From WTJO01 sp965660165 (lineage in GTDB: Bacteria > Pseudomonadota > Alphaproteobacteria > Puniceispirillales > Puniceispirillaceae), in contig CBFHYU010000003.1 in NCBI GenBank assembly GCA_965660165.1, positions 44,649 through 108,648 on the forward strand: DNA of 64,000 nt, read 5' to 3'. Position numbers and translations under genes: made by a program. Numbering within the stretch: the stretch's first letter is position 1; each line of letters opens with the position of its first letter. The notes beneath the pieces were generated by a model. It was not told where the DNA came from. It worked only from the letters and a program-made list of their open reading frames with translations, and did no database searches. Below, in pieces: positions 27,709 to 36,968 of the stretch.

Positions 27709-28545
27709 ATGATTTCGCGTTATATCGCAAAAAGCTGGATTATTGCGGGGGCAGTGCTAGCTGCTTGTATCGCTGGTAGCGCAGGCGCTGCAGAACCGCA
27801 AGCATGGCAGCTAGGGCTTCAGGAACCTGCAGGTTCAATCGCAGAAAAGGCAACTAGCCTGCATAATCTGTTGCTTATCATTATCACAGCCATTTCTGTG
27901 TTTGTGCTGGCATTGCTGGTATATACCTGTGTACGGTATCGCGAGCGCGCGAATCCTAAGCCGTCACGCACAACCCACAACACAGTGATTGAAATATTAT
28001 GGACAGTGGTACCTGTTCTGATTCTGGTTGTAATTGCTGTGCCATCATTCAGATTGCTGTATTATTTGGATGATACAAAGCAAACTGAAATGGTAGTTAA
28101 GGTCACTGGCAACCAGTGGTTTTGGAATTATGAATATTTAGATGAAGGGTTTGCCTTTGACAGCTATATGGTTGATGAAGCTGACCTTGAAGAAGGCCAG
28201 CCGCGCCTGCTGACAGTTGATTATCCAATGGTGATACCAGAAGGCACGAAAGTGAAATTGCTGGTAACAGGAAATGATGTCATGCACTCGTTTTTTGTGC
28301 CGTCTCTTGCGGTTCAGACTTACTCAATCATAGGCAGAGTGAATGAAGCTTGGATTGATGTGCCGATGGGCGAGAAAACCTATTATGGCCAGTGTAACCA
28401 GATTTGCGGTATCAACCACGCCTATATGCCTATCGTTATTGAGGCAGTAAGCGCAGATGATTATGCAGACTGGCTTGCAACGGCGAAACAAGAATTTGCA
28501 TTAAATACCATGCCTGTCAGCAATATGCTGGCTTCGGCTCAATAA
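27709..28545 (+). CDS. ctaC: Cytochrome c oxidase subunit II
   Basis: Carries the CuA centre that receives electrons from cytochrome c. It has a signal peptide (cleavage likely after GSAGA, about residue 26), two membrane helices, then a periplasmic cupredoxin domain. CuA ligands are visible: His193 in VMHSFF, then Cys229, Cys233, His237 and Met240 in QCNQICGINHAYM. I start at the ATG at 27709, which has GGGGGAC ten bases upstream; the open frame begins 20 codons earlier but without a signal-like opening. First gene of the operon ctaC-ctaD-ctaB-coxF-ctaG-ctaE. Confidence 0.96.
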   Translation: MISRYIAKSWIIAGAVLAACIAGSAGAAEPQAWQLGLQEPAGSIAEKATSLHNLLLIIITAISVFVLALLVYTCVRYRERANPKPSRTTHNTVIEILWTVVPVLILVVIAVPSFRLLYYLDDTKQTEMVVKVTGNQWFWNYEYLDEGFAFDSYMVDEADLEEGQPRLLTVDYPMVIPEGTKVKLLVTGNDVMHSFFVPSLAVQTYSIIGRVNEAWIDVPMGEKTYYGQCNQICGINHAYMPIVIEAVSADDYADWLATAKQEFALNTMPVSNMLASAQ

Positions 28546-28568
28546 GTTTGTGAAGGGAGTCCGAGACG

Positions 28569-30161
28569 ATGAGTGCGCAATCACATGCTGCTGATACAGC
28601 TCACGCTAATCCAACTGGATTTGTAAGACGCTGGCTATATTCAACAAACCATAAAGACATTGGAACGATGTATATCATCTTTTCAATTCTGGCCGCGTTA
28701 ATAGGGGGCGGGTTCTCTATATTTATGCGGATGGAACTAATGGAACCTGGCGTGCAATATATGGCTGATGGTCATATGTGGAACGTCTTTACGACGGCTC
28801 ATGGGCTTATCATGGTGTTCTTTGTTGTGATGCCAGGACTGATTGGCGGATTTGGTAACTGGTTTGTGCCAATCATGATCGGTGCGCCAGATATGGCGTT
28901 TCCGCGTATGAATAATATCTCATTCTGGCTGTTGCCACCTGCATTTTTGCTATTGTTATTATCTGCCGTTGCTGATGGTGGTGCAGGGGTAGGCTGGACA
29001 ATCTATCCCCCAATGTCTAGCACAGCAGGTACGCCTGGCATGTCGATGGATTTGGCAATTCTGTCACTCCATTTAGCTGGTGTGTCATCTATTTTGGGTG
29101 CGGCCAACTTTATCACTACAATTTTCAATATGCGTACGCCAGGCATGACCTTGCATAAAATGCCATTATTTGCATGGTCTATGCTGATCACTGCCTTCCT
29201 GCTTCTGCTGGCTGTGCCAGTGCTTGCAGGGGCGATTACCATGTTGCTGACAGACAGAAATTTTGGCACGACCTTCTTTATCCCTGAAGGTGGCGGCGAT
29301 CCAATTCTGTTCCTGCATCTATTTTGGTTCTTCGGTCATCCAGAAGTATATATTATGATTCTGCCTGCGTTTGGCATTGTCAGCCATATCATCTCAACCT
29401 TCTCACGCAAGCCAATTTTTGGTTATCTAGGCATGGCCTATGCGATGGTTGCGATTGGCTTTGTCGGCTTTATTGTGTGGGCGCACCATATGTATACTGT
29501 GGGCATGGATGTTGATACACGCGCCTATTTCACTGCGGCTACAATGGTAATTGCTGTGCCAACAGGCGTAAAAATCTTCTCATGGATAGCAACCATGTGG
29601 GGCGGCTCGCTTCAGTTCAGAGTGCCTATGTTATGGGCGATTGGCTTTATCTTCTTGTTCACCGTTGGCGGTGTTACAGGGGTAGTGCTTGCCAATGCTG
29701 GTATGGATGTGGTGTTGCATAATACCTATTATGTGATTGCCCATTTCCATTATGTGCTGTCATTGGGTGCGGTGTTTGGTCTGTTTGCTGGTTTTTATTA
29801 CTGGTTTAGCAAAATGACTGGCTATGAATATCATTCAGGTCTTGCACGAATCCATTTCTGGGTAACTTTTATCGGTGTGAATCTAACCTTCTTCCCTATG
29901 CATTTTCTGGGGCTTGCAGGGATGCCGCGCCGCTATATTGATTATCCTGATGCCTTTGCTGGCTGGAACTATGTTGCCTCTATTGGCTCATATATTTCGG
30001 CTGCCGCAACAATTGTGTTCTTGGTGCTTATCATTGAAGCCTTTATATCAAAGCGCAGAGCGGCAGATAATCCATGGGGTGAAGGGGCAACAACACTTGA
30101 ATGGCAGGTATCGTCACCGCCGCCATTCCATACTTTTGATGCCTTGCCAAAGGTAAAGTAA
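28569..30161 (+). CDS. ctaD: Cytochrome c oxidase subunit I (aa3-type, A family)
   Basis: Twelve-helix catalytic subunit that reduces oxygen at the heme a3/CuB centre and pumps protons. Visible signatures are FFGHPEVYIMILPAFG (CuB His and the cross-linked Tyr), WAHHMYTVGMD (two CuB His), VPTGVKIFSW (K-channel Lys) and AHFHYVLSLGAVF (heme ligands). The D-channel segment GGFGNWFVPIMIGAPDMAFPRMNN is also present. Together these mark an A-type oxidase. 530 aa is normal. RBS GGGAG lies 13 bases before the ATG. Confidence 0.97.
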   Translation: MSAQSHAADTAHANPTGFVRRWLYSTNHKDIGTMYIIFSILAALIGGGFSIFMRMELMEPGVQYMADGHMWNVFTTAHGLIMVFFVVMPGLIGGFGNWFVPIMIGAPDMAFPRMNNISFWLLPPAFLLLLLSAVADGGAGVGWTIYPPMSSTAGTPGMSMDLAILSLHLAGVSSILGAANFITTIFNMRTPGMTLHKMPLFAWSMLITAFLLLLAVPVLAGAITMLLTDRNFGTTFFIPEGGGDPILFLHLFWFFGHPEVYIMILPAFGIVSHIISTFSRKPIFGYLGMAYAMVAIGFVGFIVWAHHMYTVGMDVDTRAYFTAATMVIAVPTGVKIFSWIATMWGGSLQFRVPMLWAIGFIFLFTVGGVTGVVLANAGMDVVLHNTYYVIAHFHYVLSLGAVFGLFAGFYYWFSKMTGYEYHSGLARIHFWVTFIGVNLTFFPMHFLGLAGMPRRYIDYPDAFAGWNYVASIGSYISAAATIVFLVLIIEAFISKRRAADNPWGEGATTLEWQVSSPPPFHTFDALPKVK

Positions 30162-30204
30162 CTGTCAAAGGTAACGTAACCATAAGTGGGAAGATAACAG
30201 CACA

Positions 30205-31143
30205 ATGTCTGTTTCTATTCAGAACACAATCGTGGGTGAATCAGCTAAGATCACATCTGCAGAGTCGGTAAGTAACGGCTCTGCAGGTGACTTCTTTGCG
30301 CTGTTAAAGCCTCGCGTGATGAGCCTTGTTATCTTTACCAGTTTTGCGGCGATGTATCTGGCTGATGCAGCAATGCATCCAGCGTTATTTGGCATATCAT
30401 TATTTGCAATTGCGGCAGGTGCAGGCGCATCTGGTGCTATCAATCAGTGGTATGACAGGGATATTGATGCAATCATGAAGCGGACGAAAAACCGTCCTAT
30501 CCCGTCTGGAAAAATAGCGCCTGCTGAAGCGTTAGCGCTAGGCATTGTTGTTTCAGTGTTATCTGTGATGCTGCTTAGCCTGTCTGCCAATTTGCTGGCA
30601 GGCGGATTGCTTGCCTTTACAATTTTCTTTTATGCTGTGGTCTATTCTGTTTGGCTGAAGCGCTCAACGCCGCAAAATATTGTGATAGGCGGTGCTGCAG
30701 GCGCGTTTCCGCCAATGGTTGGTTGGGCTGCCATTACAGGTACGATTACACTTGATTCAATCGTGTTATTTGCGCTGATTTTCTTTTGGACGCCCCCGCA
30801 TTTTTGGGCGTTGGCACTGGTTAAAAATGACGATTATACCAATGCGTCTATTCCTATGTTGCCTGTTGTGGCTGGCAAGCCAGAAACACAAAAACAAATT
30901 CTTATCTACAGCGTTATTCTAGCCCCTGTGGGTGTAGCGCCATCCCTTATAGGGTTGGCAAGCCCTGTCTATGGCGCGATTGCCGCAATTATGGGCGGGG
31001 TATTTTTATATCAGGCAATAAGGCTGTATCGCTCTGGCAGTGATGCAGATGCAATGGGGCTGTTCAAATTCTCTATCCTATATTTATTTACGCTGTTTGC
31101 AGTGATGATAGCAGACAAATTCGTTGCACAGATAATTGGCTAG
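30205..31143 (+). CDS. ctaB: Protoheme IX farnesyltransferase (heme O synthase)
   Basis: Membrane UbiA-superfamily enzyme that farnesylates heme b to heme o, precursor of heme a for the oxidase encoded around it. The first Asp-rich motif is NQWYDRDIDAIMKRTKNRP (about residues 81-99), and FFWTPPHFWALALVKNDDY (about 194-212) is the second conserved region. 312 aa is normal. It lies between ctaD and the small coxF gene, as in many alphaproteobacteria. Confidence 0.96.
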   Translation: MSVSIQNTIVGESAKITSAESVSNGSAGDFFALLKPRVMSLVIFTSFAAMYLADAAMHPALFGISLFAIAAGAGASGAINQWYDRDIDAIMKRTKNRPIPSGKIAPAEALALGIVVSVLSVMLLSLSANLLAGGLLAFTIFFYAVVYSVWLKRSTPQNIVIGGAAGAFPPMVGWAAITGTITLDSIVLFALIFFWTPPHFWALALVKNDDYTNASIPMLPVVAGKPETQKQILIYSVILAPVGVAPSLIGLASPVYGAIAAIMGGVFLYQAIRLYRSGSDADAMGLFKFSILYLFTLFAVMIADKFVAQIIG

Positions 31144-31151
31144 GTAAGTTA

Positions 31152-31292
31152 ATGACATCTCAAGAACCAAAAACAGCAAGTGATATGATTAAGATGCGCA
31201 GACGCCGTAATTTGTTGATTGTGGGTTTGGTATTTGCGTTGGCAGGATTGTTCTATCTGGTAACAATTATTAAAATGGGGCTGGCTACATGA
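31152..31292 (+). CDS. coxF: CoxF-like small oxidase-assembly membrane protein
   Basis: A 46-codon gene between ctaB and ctaG that is easy to miss. The product has a polar, Arg-rich N-terminus (MRRRRN at about residues 15-20) and one membrane helix (about 21-40), then ends FYLVTIIKMGLAT, the C-terminal pattern of the CoxF proteins found at this spot in alphaproteobacteria. The stop codon overlaps the ctaG start as ATGA, which supports translation. A role in cytochrome oxidase assembly is inferred from position and family; the molecular function is unknown. Confidence 0.8.
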   Translation: MTSQEPKTASDMIKMRRRRNLLIVGLVFALAGLFYLVTIIKMGLAT

Positions 31293-31858
31293 CAGATTTA
31301 GCTACCCTATCTAATACCAACAGGCGAAACCGCCGCTCTCTGACACTTATCACTTTGGTGGTAGCAGGGATGGTGGGAATGGCCTATGCCTCAGTGCCAT
31401 TATATAAATTATTTTGTCAGGTCACAGGATATGGCGGCACAACTCAAATAGCAGATGCTGCGCCATCCATGCCATCAGATGCGCCGCCTATTACGGTGCG
31501 GTTTGATGCGAATGTAAATCCAAAACTGGCTTGGTCATTTACGCCTGTAACAGCGCCTGTTGCCTTGCGTCCTGGTGAAGAAATTACCGCCTATTACAGG
31601 GTAACAAATATAGGCGATACTGAATCTGTAGGCACATCTACATTTAATGTTACGCCGCAAAAAGCAGGCCCATATTTTATGAAGCTTGAATGTTTCTGTT
31701 TTACAGAACAGGTGCTTGCGCCTGGCCAGTCAATGGATATGCCAGTAACCTTTTTTCTGGATCCAGAAATGGCCTCAGATTTGAATACATCAGATGTTGA
31801 AGAGATCGTGCTGTCATATACATTTTTTGCAACTGTCGACAGCACAAACCGATTATAG
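31289..31858 (+). CDS. ctaG: Cytochrome c oxidase assembly protein CtaG/Cox11
   Basis: Periplasmic copper chaperone, anchored by one N-terminal helix (about residues 16-38), that builds the CuB centre of subunit I. The Cu-binding CFCF motif (about residues 132-135, in KLECFCFTEQ) and the Cys just after the helix (LYKLFCQVTGYGGTTQ) are both present. 189 aa is normal. It starts within the coxF stop. Confidence 0.95.
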   Translation: MTDLATLSNTNRRNRRSLTLITLVVAGMVGMAYASVPLYKLFCQVTGYGGTTQIADAAPSMPSDAPPITVRFDANVNPKLAWSFTPVTAPVALRPGEEITAYYRVTNIGDTESVGTSTFNVTPQKAGPYFMKLECFCFTEQVLAPGQSMDMPVTFFLDPEMASDLNTSDVEEIVLSYTFFATVDSTNRL

Positions 31859-31916
31859 TAGTAATAACAGCATGCATCGGTCGGAGGGGACTGGGCTTTT
31901 TCAAAGGAGATTAACA

Positions 31917-32702
31917 ATGAGTGGTGCACATCAACATCCCTATCATCTGGTAGAGCCAAGCCCATGGCCTGCCGTAGGTTCAGCCGCTGGTTTTATCACC
32001 GCTATTGGTGGTGTTATGTATATGCATGAGCGTGCGTTTGGCGCCTATGTGCTGGCCGCTGGACTTGGGCTTGTTATTCTAACTATGTTTATGTGGTGGC
32101 GCGATATTATTCGCGAAGCTGAATATCAAGGGCACCATTCTTCTGTTGTGCAGATTGGCATGCGCTATGGCATGATGCTGTTTATTGCCTCTGAAGTGAT
32201 GTTCTTTGTGGCGTTTTTCTGGGCATTTTTTGATAGAGCCTTTTTCCCAGTAGGGGGCGTATGGCCGCCAGAAGGTGTTGTTACCTTTAATGCATTTGAT
32301 TTGCCGCTTATCAATACGCTTATTTTGCTACTATCAGGTTGCACAGTAACATGGTCACACCATGCGCTAGTAGAAGATAACAGGCGTGATTTCAAAATCG
32401 GACTTGTTCTGACTATTCTTCTTGGCGTGCTATTTACTGCATTACAGGCATTAGAATATAGCCATGCTGCCTTTGGATTTACAGATGGTATTTATTCATC
32501 AGTATTTTATATGGCTACTGGCTTTCACGGGTTTCATGTGATTATTGGAACGTTATTTCTAACAGTTTGTCTGTTTCGTGGGCTAGCTGGTCATTTCACA
32601 AAAGATCATCATTTTGGCTTTGAAGCGGCGGCATGGTACTGGCATTTTGTGGATGTCGTCTGGCTGTTCTTGTTTGTTGCTGTATATTGGTGGGGTGGCT
32701 GA
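31917..32702 (+). CDS. ctaE: Cytochrome c oxidase subunit III
   Basis: Seven-helix structural subunit of the aa3 oxidase. It opens SGAHQHPYHLVEPSPWP and has the typical GMRYGMMLFIASEVMFFVAFFWAFF region (about residues 82-106), with the Glu of SEVMFF, and GFHGFHVIIGTLFL (about 203). I start at 31917, where AAAGGAGA is six bases upstream, rather than at the longer open frame from 31794, which overlaps ctaG. 261 aa. No DUF983 gene follows, unlike the common alphaproteobacterial order. Confidence 0.96.
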   Translation: MSGAHQHPYHLVEPSPWPAVGSAAGFITAIGGVMYMHERAFGAYVLAAGLGLVILTMFMWWRDIIREAEYQGHHSSVVQIGMRYGMMLFIASEVMFFVAFFWAFFDRAFFPVGGVWPPEGVVTFNAFDLPLINTLILLLSGCTVTWSHHALVEDNRRDFKIGLVLTILLGVLFTALQALEYSHAAFGFTDGIYSSVFYMATGFHGFHVIIGTLFLTVCLFRGLAGHFTKDHHFGFEAAAWYWHFVDVVWLFLFVAVYWWGG

Positions 32703-32739
32703 TAATCAGCGCTAGCCAAGATACGATTTGAAAAGAATT

Positions 32740-32770
32740 ACCGGCCTGTATATTGACCATACAGGCCGGT
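32740..32770 (+). terminator. Strong hairpin between ctaE and surf1
   Basis: A perfect 12-bp inverted repeat (ACCGGCCTGTAT and its complement) with a 7-base loop, 37 bp after the ctaE stop. No T-run follows on the plus strand; on the minus strand the sequence continues AATTCTTTT. It could be a terminator, partial terminator or mRNA-stabilising 3' end separating the oxidase structural genes from surf1-thrC. The stem is clear; the function is inferred. Confidence 0.6.
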
Positions 32771-32825
32771 CATTTATGTTGAGAGTATATAGAGTATCAA
32801 CCCCCCTTGCCAAAGGAAGCGTTAC

Positions 32826-33548
32826 ATGTATTTCCGCCCCTATTTATGGTTAAGCCTATGTGCCTTGCCCGCCCTGCTTGTGCTGATATTATTGGGAAGT
32901 TGGCAAGTTCATAGGCTAGGCTGGAAAACCGATTTGATAGCAGAATATAAAGAGCGTGCTATGGCGCCTGCCATTGGCTTGCCTGATGCAGATATATCGC
33001 TTCCTAATTTCAGATTTCAGCGCCTGTCGCTTACAGGCCGTTTTTTGCATGATAGCGAGATTTATCTTAATGGCCGCACCTATGAGGGTAATGCTGGATT
33101 TCATGTTATCACCCCTTTTGCTCATCAAGATGGCCGTATTGTGCTGGTAAATAGAGGCTGGGTTTCTGAGGCCTATCGCTTGCCATCATCTCGCCCATTT
33201 TCTGTGTCAAATGACATGCAGCGCATTGAAGGGATTATCAGAGCGCCTCAGAGAAAAGGCTATTTTGTACCAGAAAATGAACCTGAGCGTGGTTTCTGGT
33301 TTACGGTGAAGCCAGATGAAATTGCCAGCTTTCAGAATCTAGACAATGCGATTACCAGCTTTTATGTTGATCAGATCAGAGACAGCGAAATCATTACCTT
33401 GCCAATCGCCGCAGAATTGAAAGTAGAAGTATCAAATGCGCATCTCAATTATGCGCTTACATGGTATGGGCTAGCACTTTCACTCATTGGGGTATATATC
33501 GCCTATCATGTTAATGCCGGAAGGCTGGGGTTTCGTAAGCCAGATTAG
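32826..33548 (+). CDS. SURF1-family cytochrome oxidase assembly protein
   Basis: Inner-membrane assembly factor involved in heme a insertion into subunit I. The architecture is diagnostic: an N-terminal helix (about residues 7-26, ending LGSWQVHRLGWK), a periplasmic domain with HVITPF and VLVNRGWV, and a C-terminal helix (about 208-228, NYALTWYGLALSLIGVYI). 240 aa is normal. RBS AAGGAAG precedes the start. It follows the ctaE hairpin. Confidence 0.93.
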   Translation: MYFRPYLWLSLCALPALLVLILLGSWQVHRLGWKTDLIAEYKERAMAPAIGLPDADISLPNFRFQRLSLTGRFLHDSEIYLNGRTYEGNAGFHVITPFAHQDGRIVLVNRGWVSEAYRLPSSRPFSVSNDMQRIEGIIRAPQRKGYFVPENEPERGFWFTVKPDEIASFQNLDNAITSFYVDQIRDSEIITLPIAAELKVEVSNAHLNYALTWYGLALSLIGVYIAYHVNAGRLGFRKPD

Positions 33549-33579
33549 GCATAAATCTTAGGTAAGAAAGAAGGTTGCT

Positions 33580-34986
33580 ATGTATTATATCAGCACCAGA
33601 GGAGCAGACGGCCCATTAGGCTTTGAGGATTCGCTATTAAATGGGCTGGCACGCGATGGCGGGCTATATTTGCCAACTAGCTGGCCGCAAATCACGCAAG
33701 ATGACATGCGTGCCATGCGAGATATGCCTTATCATGAGGTAGCAGGGCTGATTATGTCTCGTTTTACCACAGGCGATATTGACCAGACAGAAATGACTGA
33801 AATGGCCGCCCAGACATATGCTAGCTTTACCCATAAGGATGTTGCCCCTGTTACTGCGCTTGAGGATAATTTGTTTTTGCTTGAGCTATATTCAGGCCCT
33901 ACCATTGCGTTCAAAGATTATGCGATGCAGTTTTTATCGCGTGCCTTTGACAGAGCCTTGAAGCGGCGTAATAAAAAGGCTGTAATTCTAGGGGCAACTA
34001 GCGGGGATACAGGCTCTGCTGCATTAGAAGCGTTTCGCGCCAGAGAGTCTGTAGATGTCTTTATCCTGTTTCCAGACGGCAGGGTATCCCCTGTTCAGCA
34101 GAAGCAGATGACATCTGTGATTGATGAGGGTGCTTTTGCGGTGGCGGTAAAGGGCGATTTTGATGATTGCCAAGCGTTGGTCAAGGCAAGCTTTAATGAT
34201 GCGGGCTTTCGCGACACAGTGGGGCTGTCTGCTGTAAATTCGATTAACTGGGCACGGCTAATGCCTCAGATTGTGTATTATTTCACGTCTGCTGTAGCCT
34301 GCGGCGCGCCTGATAGACAGGTCGCGTTTTCGGTGCCAACGGGGAATTTTGGAAATGTATTTGCAGGCTGGGTTGCGATGCAAATGGGACTGCCTGTGGC
34401 ACATTTCATGGTGGCATCAAACAAAAATGATATTTTAACACGGTTCTTTGCAACAGGTGCGATGGAACGGGCAGGGGTCACCCCCTCGCATAGCCCGTCA
34501 ATGGATATTCAGGTATCATCAAATTTTGAGCGGCTATTATTTGAATTATCTGGCAGAGATGGTCAGGCAGTTGCCGATATGATGCAGGCCTTCCAGACAA
34601 GTGGCAGATATGATGTACCACAAGACTGGCTTGATGCCGCACGCCAGCAATTTTCAGGCTTTTGTCTTGATGATGATGGCACATTGGCTCAGATAAAAGC
34701 CTGTTATGATAGATTTAAGACAATCATTGATCCGCATAGTGCTGTCGGTTTGGCAGGCGCATATCATCTGCGTGATAGCCAGAAACTCTGTGCTGATATT
34801 CCTATCATTTCGCTTGCTTGCGCCCATCCAGCTAAATTCCCTGACGCAGTTCAGCAGGCAATCGGAATCAGGCCTGAACTTCCGCCCCATCTATCAGACC
34901 TAATGGCACGGGAAGAGCGGATGCATATGGCTGAAAACCAGCTTGCTGATATTCAGCAGATGGTGATGAAAAACAGGCGGGTTTAA
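33580..34986 (+). CDS. thrC: Threonine synthase
   Basis: PLP enzyme converting phosphohomoserine to threonine. The opening YISTRGADGPLGFEDSLLNGLARDGGLYLP is family-typical. The PLP lysine sits in SGPTIAFKDYAMQFL (about residue 114), and the phosphate-binding loop GATSGDTGSAA is at about 139-149. 468 aa matches the long (fungal/proteobacterial) class. It directly abuts the M16 protease gene. Its pathway partner thrB is at 40022. Confidence 0.95.
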   Translation: MYYISTRGADGPLGFEDSLLNGLARDGGLYLPTSWPQITQDDMRAMRDMPYHEVAGLIMSRFTTGDIDQTEMTEMAAQTYASFTHKDVAPVTALEDNLFLLELYSGPTIAFKDYAMQFLSRAFDRALKRRNKKAVILGATSGDTGSAALEAFRARESVDVFILFPDGRVSPVQQKQMTSVIDEGAFAVAVKGDFDDCQALVKASFNDAGFRDTVGLSAVNSINWARLMPQIVYYFTSAVACGAPDRQVAFSVPTGNFGNVFAGWVAMQMGLPVAHFMVASNKNDILTRFFATGAMERAGVTPSHSPSMDIQVSSNFERLLFELSGRDGQAVADMMQAFQTSGRYDVPQDWLDAARQQFSGFCLDDDGTLAQIKACYDRFKTIIDPHSAVGLAGAYHLRDSQKLCADIPIISLACAHPAKFPDAVQQAIGIRPELPPHLSDLMAREERMHMAENQLADIQQMVMKNRRV

Positions 34987-36249
34987 ATGGAAATTAAAAC
35001 ACAGACACTTGCAAATGGGCTTGAGCTAGCAACAGTGAGCATGCCATATGCGCACAGCCTATCACTTGGGATTTGGGTGAAAGCAGGGGCACGTGACGAA
35101 CAGCAAGATGAAACAGGCATTGCCCATTTTCTGGAACATATGGCCTTTAAGGGCACATCAAGCCGAAATGCCGCTCAGATAGCAAGTGAAATTGAAAGTG
35201 TGGGCGGCTTTATGAATGCCTATACTAGCCGTGAAGAAACAGCCTATTTTATCAGCCTGTTGCCTGATGATATGCCGCTTGGGGTAGAATTATTGTGCGA
35301 TATTCTAACAGATAGTCAGCTTCCTACCCATGAAATAGAGCGTGAACGTGGCGTGATTATTCAAGAAATCGGACAGTCAGTAGATACCCCTGATGATGCT
35401 GTGTTTGAACAGTTTAATTTGGCTAGTTTTGGCACCCATTCGCTCGGTAATTCAATTCTTGGCACAACAGAGTCTGTATCTGGATTCTCGCAACGTGATT
35501 TGAAAGGGTTTATGGACAGATATTATGGCGCTGGCCAGATGATGTTCTGTGCGGCTGGAAATTTGTCTCATGACGCATTGGCAGAGATGGTAGAGAGCCG
35601 GCTAGGCAAGGTGAAAAATGCCCAAAGCCCAAGCCGCAAAGCCCCTATCTGGCAGGCAGGTGAAATGATTGATAGCCGCGCACTTGAACAATGTCATATT
35701 GTGTTTGGGCTATCTGCACCGCAAGCATCCTCAGCCCAGCGATATGCGCTATTTTTATTATCAAATATTTATGGCGGCGGCATGTCATCAAGGCTGTTCC
35801 AGCAGGTTCGTGAAGAACGAGGGCTATGCTATTCGATTTTCTCATTCTCTCAGCTATTATCTGATAATGGCGTGTTTGGGGTATATGCAGGCACGTCTGA
35901 ACACCAGCTTAATGAAATGCTGACAGTGGCTACAGCCGCGCTTTGGGATTGCACACATTCAATTACTGATGACGAGCTTGCGCGTGCCAAACAACAGCTT
36001 AAAGCCGCTAGTCTGATGCGCAGAGATTCTGTGAATGGCATGATGGAAAGCACAGCACGCCAACTGATTTTATTTGGTGAAGTGCTAGATAGAGACAAGC
36101 TGATAGCCGATATTGACGCTGTATCCATCCAGCAGGTTATGGATGTCGCAGCTGAATTGATTACCAATTCACAGCCTAGTGTTGCCCTAACAGGTCCGTC
36201 TAATAGCTTTAAGGGGCAGGGGTGGCTGTCAGATAGGCTGTCTGCCTAA
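34987..36249 (+). CDS. M16-family zinc peptidase (mitochondrial processing peptidase-like)
   Basis: Insulinase/pitrilysin-type metalloprotease. The inverted zinc motif HFLEH (HxxEH) is in IAHFLEHMAFKGT (about residues 46-58), with the distal Glu in ERGVIIQEI about 70 residues on. The C-terminal half has the family signature GGGMSSRLFQQVREERGLCYSIFSF (about 260-284). 420 aa is the single-domain-pair form, bacterial relatives of the mitochondrial processing peptidase beta subunit. It begins immediately after the thrC stop, the usual alphaproteobacterial arrangement. Substrate unknown; no signal peptide is apparent. Confidence 0.92.
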   Translation: MEIKTQTLANGLELATVSMPYAHSLSLGIWVKAGARDEQQDETGIAHFLEHMAFKGTSSRNAAQIASEIESVGGFMNAYTSREETAYFISLLPDDMPLGVELLCDILTDSQLPTHEIERERGVIIQEIGQSVDTPDDAVFEQFNLASFGTHSLGNSILGTTESVSGFSQRDLKGFMDRYYGAGQMMFCAAGNLSHDALAEMVESRLGKVKNAQSPSRKAPIWQAGEMIDSRALEQCHIVFGLSAPQASSAQRYALFLLSNIYGGGMSSRLFQQVREERGLCYSIFSFSQLLSDNGVFGVYAGTSEHQLNEMLTVATAALWDCTHSITDDELARAKQQLKAASLMRRDSVNGMMESTARQLILFGEVLDRDKLIADIDAVSIQQVMDVAAELITNSQPSVALTGPSNSFKGQGWLSDRLSA

Positions 36250-36253
36250 ATAG

Positions 36254-36850
36254 TTAGGCAGTGCCACTTTGTGATGAAAGTGAGCCTGCATTGATGCCAA
36301 GCTGGTTAAAACAGCTATCCCACACTTGATCATTTTTGGTAGCAAAAACTGTCGAAGGTGAACCATTAAGATGAAACCACATATTCATCTTTAGCTCATC
36401 TTCTAGCTGGCCAGCAGACCAGCCAGCATAGCCTAGCATGATTTTGAACATACGTGGGCCAAGCCCGCGGCTAATCTCTGTAATCATGTCGACATGGACA
36501 GACAGGCTAATATCATCTGTAATGGTCACTGAATCAGGCATCATATGGTCTGAGGTGTGCAAAATATAGCCGCGTTGCGGTTCAACAGGGCCGCCCATAT
36601 AAATCGGGTCATCTAGCGTAAAGCGGGGGCTGTCAATTTTCAGCTGTTCCATTACCTGCTCAAGAGATACTTCAAGATGGGGCTGGTTGATAATAAGCCC
36701 CATAGATGATTCGCCATCATGCTTACAGACAAAAATGGCTTTTTGTTTAAAGCGCTCATCTGTCATTTGAGGCGTGGCGACTAGAAGCTGACCTTCTAGT
36801 GAATGAGAAAGCTCAATATGATTTGGCTGTGTATCTTCCATAAAGTCCAT
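36254..36850 (-). CDS. YqgE/AlgH family protein
   Basis: Conserved protein of unknown biochemical function (DUF179). The opening HSLEGQLLVATPQM, then GLIINQP (about residues 52-58), IYMGGPVEPQRGYILH (about 83-98) and ARM-like GYAGWSAGQLEDEL are typical. 198 aa is normal; the third Met may be the real start. It is convergent with the M16 protease (four bases apart) and divergent from the DsbD-like gene. Confidence 0.9.
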   Translation of the reverse strand: MDFMEDTQPNHIELSHSLEGQLLVATPQMTDERFKQKAIFVCKHDGESSMGLIINQPHLEVSLEQVMEQLKIDSPRFTLDDPIYMGGPVEPQRGYILHTSDHMMPDSVTITDDISLSVHVDMITEISRGLGPRMFKIMLGYAGWSAGQLEDELKMNMWFHLNGSPSTVFATKNDQVWDSCFNQLGINAGSLSSQSGTA

Positions 36851-36968
36851 AACGTCAGCTTATCGCTAAAATAAAGTAGATGTAAACCTGATCTATAGGT
36901 CATTTCATCTCAATAGGCTATAATGCGGTCTAGTAGTTTCAGCCCTAACAGGAATATAACGCCCTATC

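Noticed and set aside
30219..30443. 74-codon minus-strand frame at the ctaB start
   Set aside because: Shadow frame produced by biased codon use in ctaB.
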